Below, in pieces: positions 52,992 through 64,000 of a DNA stretch of 64,000 nt (positions are counted from its first letter, which is position 1; each line of letters begins with the position of its first letter). Origin of the DNA: Pacificoceanicola sp049803835 (GTDB lineage Bacteria > Pseudomonadota > Alphaproteobacteria > Rhodobacterales > Rhodobacteraceae); NCBI RefSeq assembly GCF_049803835.1, contig NZ_JBNAGK010000008.1:195756-259755 (forward strand), written 5' to 3'. The notes beneath the pieces were generated by a model. The model did no database searches. It was given only the letters and a program-made list of their open reading frames with translations, and was not told where the DNA came from. The translations under genes and the position numbers were made by a program.

Positions 52992-53856
52992 CTACATGGA
53001 ATTCACCACGCGCAACATCGGGTTCGTGACGCGTGCGCAGCAGGACAAGTTGCGCAACGCCCATGTGTTCGTCTGCGGCACCGGCGGCATGGGCGGCTCC
53101 GCCATTCTTGCGCTGGCGCGGGCCGGGATCGGCCGGATGACGCTCTGCGACATCGACGATTTCGAGGTGTCGAACTTGAACCGGCAGGTGTTCTGCTGGC
53201 TGGATACCGTAGGCCGGCACAAGGCGGAGGCGACGGCGGAGCAACTACTGCGCATCAACCCGGGCATGCAACTGAACGTACTGAAGGACGACTGGACCGA
53301 CCACGCCGGGCGGATCATCGAAGACGCCGATGTGGTGATCAACGGCACCGACGATCTTGGCGCCTCGCTGCTGCTCTACCGCACCGCACGGGCGAAAGGA
53401 AAAACGGTGATCGACAGCTATGCCTCCCCCTTGCCCTCGGTCTACGTCACGCGCCCCGGCGATTCGATGCCGGAGGAGCGCCTGGGTTATCCGACGCAGG
53501 GCGTCGCCTGGGATAACTTGACCGACGAGATGCGCGAGGCGGCCTTCACTGCAGAGGTCATGCACGTGATGACCCACAGCGCCTCTGCCTTCCACATCGA
53601 CCTCGACATGGCGGGAGAGGTGGCCGCCGGTCGGCGCAGCCGGATGTCGTTTGCGCCCATGGTCATCACCTCCGGCATGCTCATGGGCTATGAGACCATC
53701 GCGCTCCTCCTCGGGCAGACCAACCGGACCGATTGCCGGGGTTGGTTCTTCAATCCCTATCGCGCTCGGGTCGAACGTCCGCGCAATCCGCTCGTTGTTG
53801 CGCTGATCCGCCCGCTTGTCCGACGCAAGCTCGCCCGGATGATGGCGGCGGGATGA
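52969..53856 (+). CDS. ThiF/E1-like adenylyltransferase-fold protein lacking the usual catalytic Cys and zinc motif
   Basis: A 295-residue E1-fold protein. The nucleotide site is textbook: GTGGMGG at 37-43, DIDDFEVSNLNRQ at 61-73, GRHKAEA with Lys85 and NGTDD at 125-129, so ATP binding and carboxylate adenylation are likely. The CxxC zinc pairs of MoeB/ThiF are absent and no Cys sits where the thioester Cys is expected; remaining Cys are in VFVCG, TLCDID and VFCWL. ATG 52969 is used; GTG 52984, with GGGAG upstream, is a good alternative. The stop overlaps the next ATG. Confidence 0.85.
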   Translation: MGVPLVFDYMEFTTRNIGFVTRAQQDKLRNAHVFVCGTGGMGGSAILALARAGIGRMTLCDIDDFEVSNLNRQVFCWLDTVGRHKAEATAEQLLRINPGMQLNVLKDDWTDHAGRIIEDADVVINGTDDLGASLLLYRTARAKGKTVIDSYASPLPSVYVTRPGDSMPEERLGYPTQGVAWDNLTDEMREAAFTAEVMHVMTHSASAFHIDLDMAGEVAAGRRSRMSFAPMVITSGMLMGYETIALLLGQTNRTDCRGWFFNPYRARVERPRNPLVVALIRPLVRRKLARMMAAG

Positions 53857-55016
53857 GCGACTTTCTCACGACCGATACGCTGCTCTCGGTGCTTGCCGGA
53901 CTGTCGCTGTTTGCGCTCCGCACCGCGCTGCCCGACGCGCCGCTGGACCGCTGGCTGACGCGCACGCTTCGCTTCGGGGCGCTGGTCCTCGGGATGTTTT
54001 ACCTGCTGCGACCGCTTGCGTGGTACGGCGCGGGGGCGCTGGCAGACCGTGTGATCCTCGTCGTCGCCACGCTGACCGCCCTCGCCATCCTGCTCATCGC
54101 CGAAGCCGCCGTGAAACGGCACGCGCCGCGCGCGCTCAAGCTCGGCGTGGCCGGAGCCGTGCCGTTGCTGATCGTCGGGGCGCTCGTGGTGCCGCAAAGC
54201 CTCGGACCAGCCTACCTCGCCGCGCTTCTTGCCTTCCAGATCGTCGTCCTCGCCTTCGGCGGCTGGATGCTCTGGACTGGCAGCCACGCCGCGGATGGGG
54301 CGGACCGCCGCACCCTGCGGTTCTTTGCCGTACTGATCCTGCTCTGCCTGCCCTTGATCGCGGCGGAATCCGCCCTGTTGAACACCGACGGGGCCTTGCA
54401 TATCTCTGCTTTGGCGGTGCTGTTCGGCGTCTGGTTGTTGTTCAACCTCCCACATTGGACGCTGCAGCCATGGCGGCTCGTGAGCTGGACCGCAGGCGGG
54501 CTGAGCCTTGCCATCCTGACCGCGCTCGCCCTGGTGAGCGAGACGGGTGGGACCAGCCTGACGGATACCGCGCTCGGCCTATCCGCCATGCTGATCTTCG
54601 CCTCTATTCTGTCGAGCGTGCAGTCCCGGCGCGGCAGCGCGCTGGAGATGCGCCTGGCCGATCTTCTCGAACGCCCGGATACGAGTTTTGGACTCGACGA
54701 AGTGATGGAAGCGTTGCACGAGCACCACGTAGCACAGGTTCCGGCATCCGTAAGCGCGGCGGCGGACGGCCCGGCGCTGCGTGCGATGCTCGCCGAGCGC
54801 CCTGTGTGGGCCGGACCCGGCAGCCATACCCACCGGGACGCGGACGAAGCCCTCTCCGACATCGCCCGCACCACCGGGGCAAGCCACCTGCTCTGTGTCG
54901 GCACAACGCCACTCCGGCTCATTGCGCTGAATCTCGGTCCAGCCGACGCCACCCGCCAGGTGAGCTCCCTCCTGGTCGTCCTGTGCCGCAGGCTGGGTTG
55001 CGGAGCATCGGCATGA
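53853..55016 (+). CDS. Multi-TM protein with cytosolic GAF-like domain
   Basis: A 387-residue protein. About eight hydrophobic helices span residues 8-255 (for example LRFGALVLGMFYLLRPLAWYG; RVILVVATLTALAILLIAEA; GAVPLLIVGALVVPQSL). The C-terminal 125 residues (EMRLADLLERPDTSFGLDEVMEALHEHH onward, TGASHLLCVGTTPLRLIALNLG) may form a GAF-like sensory fold. No kinase, cyclase or response domain follows. I do not recognise the family. It sits between the ThiF-like and large GNAT genes, with ATGA overlaps at both ends. A role as sensor, exporter partner or membrane scaffold is speculative. Confidence 0.7.
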   Translation: MSDFLTTDTLLSVLAGLSLFALRTALPDAPLDRWLTRTLRFGALVLGMFYLLRPLAWYGAGALADRVILVVATLTALAILLIAEAAVKRHAPRALKLGVAGAVPLLIVGALVVPQSLGPAYLAALLAFQIVVLAFGGWMLWTGSHAADGADRRTLRFFAVLILLCLPLIAAESALLNTDGALHISALAVLFGVWLLFNLPHWTLQPWRLVSWTAGGLSLAILTALALVSETGGTSLTDTALGLSAMLIFASILSSVQSRRGSALEMRLADLLERPDTSFGLDEVMEALHEHHVAQVPASVSAAADGPALRAMLAERPVWAGPGSHTHRDADEALSDIARTTGASHLLCVGTTPLRLIALNLGPADATRQVSSLLVVLCRRLGCGASA

Positions 55017-56098
55017 GCGTGACGATCCGCAGCGGCAACATCGACGCCTTTTTCCGGGTGCCGTTCGAGATCTACCGAAGTTTGCCCTATGTCTCTCCGA
55101 TGAAATCGGACCTGAAACGCTTTCTCGACCCGCGGGCGAACCCACTGTTCCAAAGCCCCGACGACCTTGGCGTGTTCACCTGCCATCGGGACGGCAGACC
55201 GTTGGGGCGGATCACGGCGCATGTCCATCGCGCGTCCAACATCCGCCACGGCACCAATGCCGCCCATTTCGGATATTTCGATTGCGCCGACGATCCGGAG
55301 GTGGCGCTGGCTCTCCTGAACACCGCCCAAGACTGGGCGCGTGCGCGGGGCTTCGACGAGATCAAGGGCAACTTCAACCTGACCGCCATGCAGATGACGG
55401 GTGTCTGCACCGGCGGCTTCGATGCGCCCGTCTATTCCGACTGCATGTGGAGCCCACCGTGGCTGGAGTCGCACCTGGCGGCCAGCGGGTTCGAGAGGCT
55501 GTTCCCGATGACCACACATGAGGTAGCCCTGCCCGCGCCGCAGACACCCCCGCGCCCGTGCCCAGACGGCCTGCACCACGCCCCGATCAGCAGGCGGACC
55601 CTGCCGGACCGGCTTGAAGACGCGCGGCAGATCCTGAACGCCAGTTTCGACCGGAACCCGATGTTCGTCCCGGTCAGTGAGGCGGAATACATGTTCCAGG
55701 CCAAGGACCTGAAGCTGATCTTCGATCCACGCCTGTCCGTGGTGCTGCACGATGGGCAAAGCCCCGCTGCGGCACTGCTGTGCATTCCGGACCTCAATCC
55801 GATGCTGCGGGCCATGGGCTCCAGACTGTCTGTCACGGCTCCCTGGCACTTCCTCAAACACCGCCTGACGAACCGCCGCGCATTGCTGATCTATTACGGC
55901 GTCCGCCCGGATTTGCACCGGCGCGGCGTGACACCCTACATGCTTGACCATGTCATGCGGCAGGCACAGGGCGCAGGGTATGACCGGATCGGTGTGACTT
56001 GGATCGCGGAGGGAAACCCGGCCAGCCTGCGCCAGATGGAAAAGATCGGCGCACGACCGCTGCAGACACTGCACCTGTTCCGGAAAGCCCTGAGATGA
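55013..56098 (+). CDS. Large GNAT family N-acyltransferase-like protein
   Basis: A 361-residue protein of the large GNAT group. The N-terminal part (VPFEIYRSLPYVSPMKSDLKRFLDPRANPLF, GRPLGRITAHVHRASN, AAHFGYFDCADDPEVALALL, GFDEIKGNFNLT) matches this group; the C-terminal acyl-CoA motif is LLIYYGVRPDLHRRGVTPYML at 291-311. It probably transfers an acyl group to an amine, on a substrate made or modified by its neighbours. It overlaps both neighbours by ATGA. Confidence 0.8.
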   Translation: MSVTIRSGNIDAFFRVPFEIYRSLPYVSPMKSDLKRFLDPRANPLFQSPDDLGVFTCHRDGRPLGRITAHVHRASNIRHGTNAAHFGYFDCADDPEVALALLNTAQDWARARGFDEIKGNFNLTAMQMTGVCTGGFDAPVYSDCMWSPPWLESHLAASGFERLFPMTTHEVALPAPQTPPRPCPDGLHHAPISRRTLPDRLEDARQILNASFDRNPMFVPVSEAEYMFQAKDLKLIFDPRLSVVLHDGQSPAAALLCIPDLNPMLRAMGSRLSVTAPWHFLKHRLTNRRALLIYYGVRPDLHRRGVTPYMLDHVMRQAQGAGYDRIGVTWIAEGNPASLRQMEKIGARPLQTLHLFRKALR

Positions 56099-57096
56099 CC
56101 CTTTCGCCCGAAACCTTTGCCTCCTGCGTGACGGAGGCGAACCTTGCCCCGTCCGTGCACAACGTGCAGCCGGCCCGATGGCATCAGGACGGCCTCCGGA
56201 TCACGCTGCACTGCGATCCAACCGTGGCACTGCGCGTCGCGGACCCGGAAGCGCGGGATCTGCTGTTCAGTTGCGGCACGGCGCTCGAGGGCATGGTCAT
56301 CGCGCTCGCCCACCGTGGGTTTGGCACGGAGGTGAGGCTCCTGACCAATCCCGGCCCCGGCGCGGCGGTGGCGGAACTGCAATGCCGCGCGCAAACGCCG
56401 ATCACCGATCCGCTTTTCGACCAGATACCACGCCGCCGGACCTGCAGGAGCGGGTTCCTGCCCGTGCCACCGGAAAGCATGATGCAGTTGCAGACCTGGG
56501 CCGGGGCCAGTCCGGACGTGCACCTGATCACCGACCCGTCAGCCATCGGACGGTGGGCCGACGAGAATGACCGCCTGTCGCTCGATGTCTTCCGCGATCC
56601 GGCGTTCCGGAGCGAGTTGCTGTCCTGGATGCGCCTCGGCCGCAATCATCCGCGCTGGTCCGCAGACGGGCTCAACGCCCGCGCCATGGACCTTGGCAGC
56701 CTGGAGGCTCTCGCCGTTCCCCTGGCGATGTCCGGCACAATGTTCCGCATCCTGGATCGCTTCGGCCTCTCAAACAGCCTGATTGCAGAAGCACCGAAGA
56801 CACGCAGCGCCTCCGCCATCCTCTGCCTGTCCGCGCCAGAAGGCCAATCCGAGCTTCTGTCCGGTCGGCGGTATTACCGCATGACGCTCGAACTCGCCGC
56901 ACTGGGACTGGCAACCTGGCCCATGGCCGTTCTGGTGGATACAGCCGAAGCCAAGGACACGTTGCACGCCGAACTGGCGATCGCGGCCAATCGACAGATC
57001 CGCAACTGCCTGCGCGTCGGCCTCGCATCCACCACCCCACCGCCCGCTGCCCGACGGCCCATCGCGGAATTGCTTACGCCCGGCGCGAGGACTTGA
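56095..57096 (+). CDS. Acg-type nitroreductase family protein
   Basis: A 333-residue protein of the Acg/Rv3131-like nitroreductase group. Typical are CVTEANLAPSVHNVQPARWH at the N-terminus, FDQIPRRRTCRSGF and GRRYYRMTLELAALGLATWPMAVLVD near the C-terminus. Some members lack nitroreductase activity and store flavin. Its pairing with a ThiF-like protein recalls the MoeY (Rv1355c) type, where ThiF and nitroreductase-like domains are fused; that is from memory. It is the last gene of the operon; 115 bp later the IS element begins. Confidence 0.85.
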   Translation: MTLSPETFASCVTEANLAPSVHNVQPARWHQDGLRITLHCDPTVALRVADPEARDLLFSCGTALEGMVIALAHRGFGTEVRLLTNPGPGAAVAELQCRAQTPITDPLFDQIPRRRTCRSGFLPVPPESMMQLQTWAGASPDVHLITDPSAIGRWADENDRLSLDVFRDPAFRSELLSWMRLGRNHPRWSADGLNARAMDLGSLEALAVPLAMSGTMFRILDRFGLSNSLIAEAPKTRSASAILCLSAPEGQSELLSGRRYYRMTLELAALGLATWPMAVLVDTAEAKDTLHAELAIAANRQIRNCLRVGLASTTPPPAARRPIAELLTPGART

Positions 57097-57211
57097 TCCT
57101 TCAGGCACGTGTGCCGAACTGGATTCAATATTTCCGTAACGTTGGAGAAGGGCGACGCGGAGCAGGTGTCCCACGCCCGTACTCGCAACGCCAACAATCC
57201 GCGTCTCTAGG

Positions 57212-58046
57212 GTCAGGACTCGTTCTTGATCATAACCAGAAAATGACCGCTGCGGCGAGCGCGATGGCGGACAGGAAGACCTTCGGGCATCGGTCGTAGC
57301 GGGTGGCGATGCGCCACCAGTCCTTGAGCCTGCCGAACATGATATCGATGCGGTTGCGCCCCTTGTATCGACGTTTGTCGTATCGGACGGCCTTGCCGCG
57401 GGTCTTCCTTCCGGGGATGCAGGGTCGAATTCCCTTGTCTTTCAGGGCTTCGCGGAACCAGTCTGCGTCGTAGCCCCTGCCGGCGATCAGCCATTCCACC
57501 GCGGGCAAAGACCCACACAGCGCCCGTGCGCCGATGTAGTCGCTCACCTGGCCGGCGGTGATGAACAGGCGGATTGGACGTCCCTTGCTGTCGGTGACGG
57601 CGTGCAGCTTGGTGTTCATCCCGCCCTTCGTGCAGCCTATCAGGCGCCCACGCTCCCCTTTTTGACCCGCAGGCTGGTCGCCGTCCGGTGGGTCTTGAGA
57701 TAGGTCGCGTCGATCATCGCCGTCTTCTCCTCAGGGTTCTTGGCGGCCAACCCCATCAGGATGCGGGCGAACACGCCCTTCTCGCTCCAACCCTTCCAGC
57801 GACTGTAGAGGGTCTTGTGCGCCGGTATTCCTTGGGTGAGTCGCACCAGCGCGACCCATTGCGATTAATGAAGATTATGCCCGATAGGACGCGCCGGTCG
57901 TCAACTCGAGGCTTGCCATGGGACTTCGGGAAGAAGGATTCGAGACGCGCCATCTGCACGTCCGTAAGCCAGAAGAGATTGCTCATGTCACCGCTCGTTT
58001 TCGAGCAGTGAATCAGACGCTTGGAGCCTGATCAATGGGTCCCGAC
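57212..58046 (-). mobile_element. IS5-family (IS427-like) insertion sequence
   Basis: An 835-bp element flanked by 4-bp CTAG at 57208-57211 and 58047-58050, consistent with target duplication. The ends have imperfect inverted repeats: GGTCAGGACTCGTTCTTGATCA at the left versus GTCGGGACCCATTGATCA at the right (complemented). It lies between the P450 operon and the rRNA operon. Confidence 0.85.
57230..57986 (-). pseudogene. IS5/IS427-type transposase, frameshifted
   Basis: Three reading frames together encode an IS427-type transposase. Part 1 (from ATG 57986) reads MSNLFWLTDVQMARLESFFP to CDSPKEY, then loses frame near 57818 where one base appears missing relative to GAATACGGCCCGCACAAG-type sequences. 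Part 2 reads HKTLYSRWKGW to LRVKKGSVGA. Part 3 (to 57230) starts after a natural slip site (AAAAAGGGG near 57660) with RLIGCTKGGMNTKLHAVTD and ends MFGRLKDWWRIATRYDRCPK with the DDE glutamate region. The second shift is the family's normal programmed frameshift; the first probably inactivates the gene. Confidence 0.85.
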
Positions 58047-58084
58047 CTAGTGAGCGCGGCCTGATCGTCTGTTCTGAAGATATT

Positions 58085-58161
<77 letters not shown>

Positions 58162-58226
58162 ACACTTGGCGCATGGGCGCCTGATCGACCGGTTTTCATC
58201 GTTTTGAGAGAATTTGGTTTTTACTA

Positions 58227-58344
58227 GGTTTGGCAGTTACCTACTCTCCCACGTCTTGAGACGCAGTACCATTGGCGTGGACGCACTTAACGGCCAGGTT
58301 CGGAATGGAGCTGGGTGTTTTGCAGTCGCTATGACCACCAAACC
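58227..58344 (-). rRNA. rrf: 5S rRNA
   Basis: About 118 nt. The terminal helix GGTTTGG / CCAAACC closes it, and the loop sequence CCAGCTCCATTCCGAACCTGG is typical. It lies between 23S and tRNA-fMet. Confidence 0.95.
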
Positions 58345-58540
58345 AAGAAAAAACCAACACGCTGCGCGTGTTGGTTTGTCTTGGTTTGGTGAGTGGGTGG
58401 CAGCGCACTTTTACTAAAAAGTGTCGCGAGAACCCACACCTTGGACATGCCAGGCGCAGCGTCATCAATCGTGTTGTCCAAGTTCAAGTCACTGTGGTGT
58501 ATGCTTTCGACCAGTATTCAGCCTTGCTGTTACTGGATCA

Positions 58541-61408
<2,868 letters not shown>

Positions 61409-61840
61409 GATCCAGAAAGAGCAAGGCATGATTGATGCGCTACCGCTTCGCTACTTGAGCGCCGGGGCGTTACACCAATGGCCGAGCATGGCACCTGGCT
61501 GGTATGTCAGATGCCGCTATTTCCGGATCAAAAGCATACTTTCCCACGGAGATCATTGATCTCCGCTGCGTCGATCATGCAATCGACGCGTTGGTTAGTG
61601 TACTTGACTTGGACAACTCTTGCTGTTTCAGCGGGGATATTGACCATCGGCCGGCTAGACCAATGTTCAACCTTCTGCCGTGGCAGAACCCGAAGAGATC
61701 GACTGTTACTCCAGTCAATCAGCAAGGTTGATTGATTTCTCTCTAAACGATGTAAATTAGGCGTCCTGGATCGGACGGATAAACATTCGCAAATGCTTAT
61801 CGATACGATCCGGATGAATGGGGTCCACTCCCGAGGGAAG
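61409..61840 (-). other. 23S-proximal part of the 16S-23S spacer
   Basis: No gene. It contains the 5' arm of the 23S processing stem (61401-61427) and a hairpin GCGTCGAT / ATCGACGC at 61568-61589. Short open frames here are chance. Confidence 0.7.
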
Positions 61841-61917
<77 letters not shown>

Positions 61918-62022
61918 AGCGTGTTTTGCCAAAGGCAAAACCGCGACGCCGCGGCAGACGACTTTCGAAGAAAGTCTGTCGAAAGCGGCAAGCCCAACGT
62001 GGTTAAAACAAGGGCCAGGCAG

Positions 62023-62098
62023 TGGTGGAGCCTAGGAGGATCGAACTCCTGACCTCCTGAATGCAAATCAGGCGCTCTCCCAGCTGAGCTAAGGCCCC
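62023..62098 (-). tRNA. tRNA-Ala (anticodon TGC)
   Basis: A 76-nt tRNA with CCA. On the minus strand it begins GGGGCCTTAGCTCAGCTGGG; the anticodon loop is TTTGCAT, giving TGC. It lies in the usual spacer position next to tRNA-Ile, 105 bp downstream (in transcription order 16S, spacer gap, Ala or Ile as listed here by coordinate). Confidence 0.95.
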
Positions 62099-62136
62099 GT
62101 GCTTTGGGACCCTGCACCGCTGTGCAGGACCTACGT

Positions 62137-62150
62137 TCTGAAGAGATATG
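62137..62150 (-). other. 16S processing stem, 3' arm
   Basis: TCTGAAGAGATATG (plus strand) is the exact reverse complement of CATATCTCTTCAGA at 63971-63984. In the transcript the two would pair around the whole 16S, extended by about seven more pairs with one mismatch, as an RNase III substrate. Confidence 0.75.
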
Positions 62151-62242
62151 AGGACGACCCGGGTTCGTCTGATGTTGATCGGCAAAGGTACCGATCATTG
62201 CTAAGTGACTTACGTGAATGGCAAGCCATTCAATCTAAAGTC

Positions 62243-63710
<1,468 letters not shown>

Positions 63711-64000
63711 AAAAGCTGTTGCCAGCTTATCCTTGACGTTCGAACCTCTGCACATCTCCAATACTTCACCGACTGCTTTGGGGGCCGTCGGCTATCTCCA
63801 CCCGGCTAGGATAGGAGACGCATTGGAAGTCATCTGTTTGTCTGTGCTTCAGTTTCATCAGAAACCGAAAGCCGTCCAAACAGTGAAGCTGACACTGGAT
63901 CATCGGACCGAAGCCCTACCAGCGTTGATATGCAGACATTTGATCCATCGAAATGAACCCAAGCCGCCCACATATCTCTTCAGATACTCGCGATGTCAAA
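63711..64000 (-). other. rRNA operon leader
   Basis: No gene. It contains the 5' arm of the 16S processing stem at 63971-63984. The promoter is probably outside the window, because that arm must be transcribed. Confidence 0.65.

Noticed and set aside
50376..57211. Integration into tRNA-Ala(GGC), making 50.4-57.2 kb a genomic island
   Set aside because: I found no repeat of the tRNA 3' end near 57,100-57,211, no integrase, and composition like the surroundings.
63994..63999. TTGACA on the minus strand as the -35 of the rRNA promoter
   Set aside because: The 16S processing-stem arm at 63971-63984 would start within its -10 region, so transcription must begin further upstream.

Overview
This is 64 kb of a high-GC alphaproteobacterial chromosome. 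The 16S/23S sequence, the tol-pal, hisS-hisZ-hisG and dgcN-dgcA blocks, malyl-CoA lyase, a VPLPA-CTERM protein and a cobalamin-dependent ribonucleotide reductase all point to a marine Rhodobacteraceae (Roseobacter-type) bacterium. Most of the window is dense, ordinary chromosome. The two parts that stand out are the first gene and the last gene block before the rRNA operon.

Layout. 1-12 kb: a truncated class II ribonucleotide reductase (nrdJ) that carries an embedded XRE-type helix-turn-helix; small conserved genes (DUF1489, YdcF, YghU-like glutathione transferase, VWA protein, aldo/keto reductase, nitroreductase, CoA-transferase); then the helicase and PdeM endonuclease of the ligase-associated DNA repair set, without the ligase or exonuclease beside them. 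12-24 kb: one-carbon enzymes folD and fhs, MOSC, tam, the coupled hisS-hisZ-hisG run, slyX, TTG-started ftsH and tilS. 22-30 kb: the tol-pal envelope block (ybgC-tolQ-tolR-tolA-tolB-pal-cpoB) running into tilS and ftsH. 30-44 kb: HNH protein, peptidoglycan-binding-domain protein, MscS channel, BaiN-like flavoprotein, a D-amino-acid group (dat, nudK, dgcA, dgcN), mcl1, a VPLPA-CTERM protein, an Lrp/LysE divergent pair, an AraC regulator and accA with a PhyH-like gene that appears to start at CTG inside the accA stop codon. 45-50 kb: proS, a CcdA/thioredoxin pair, a GntR regulator with a perfect operator, a zinc peptidase and an FYDLN-type acidic protein.

50.4-57.1 kb: tRNA-Ala(GGC), then six overlapping plus-strand genes that form one operon: cytochrome P450, GNAT-like protein, cysteine-poor ThiF/E1-like protein, multi-TM protein with a cytosolic domain, large GNAT protein, and an Acg-type nitroreductase. 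I do not recognise this set as a described pathway. It looks like a small biosynthetic or signalling-molecule operon and is the best candidate here for an undescribed system. A degraded IS5/IS427-type element with CTAG target duplications follows.

58-64 kb: an rRNA operon on the minus strand, 16S - tRNA-Ile(GAT) - tRNA-Ala(TGC) - 23S - 5S - tRNA-fMet. Both RNase III processing stems are visible as complementary arms, and the 23S carries an AT-rich extension of helix 9.

Between genes there are many hairpins, including two families of dispersed modular repeats. One of them keeps its flanks while its stem arms change together, which suggests selection on structure.
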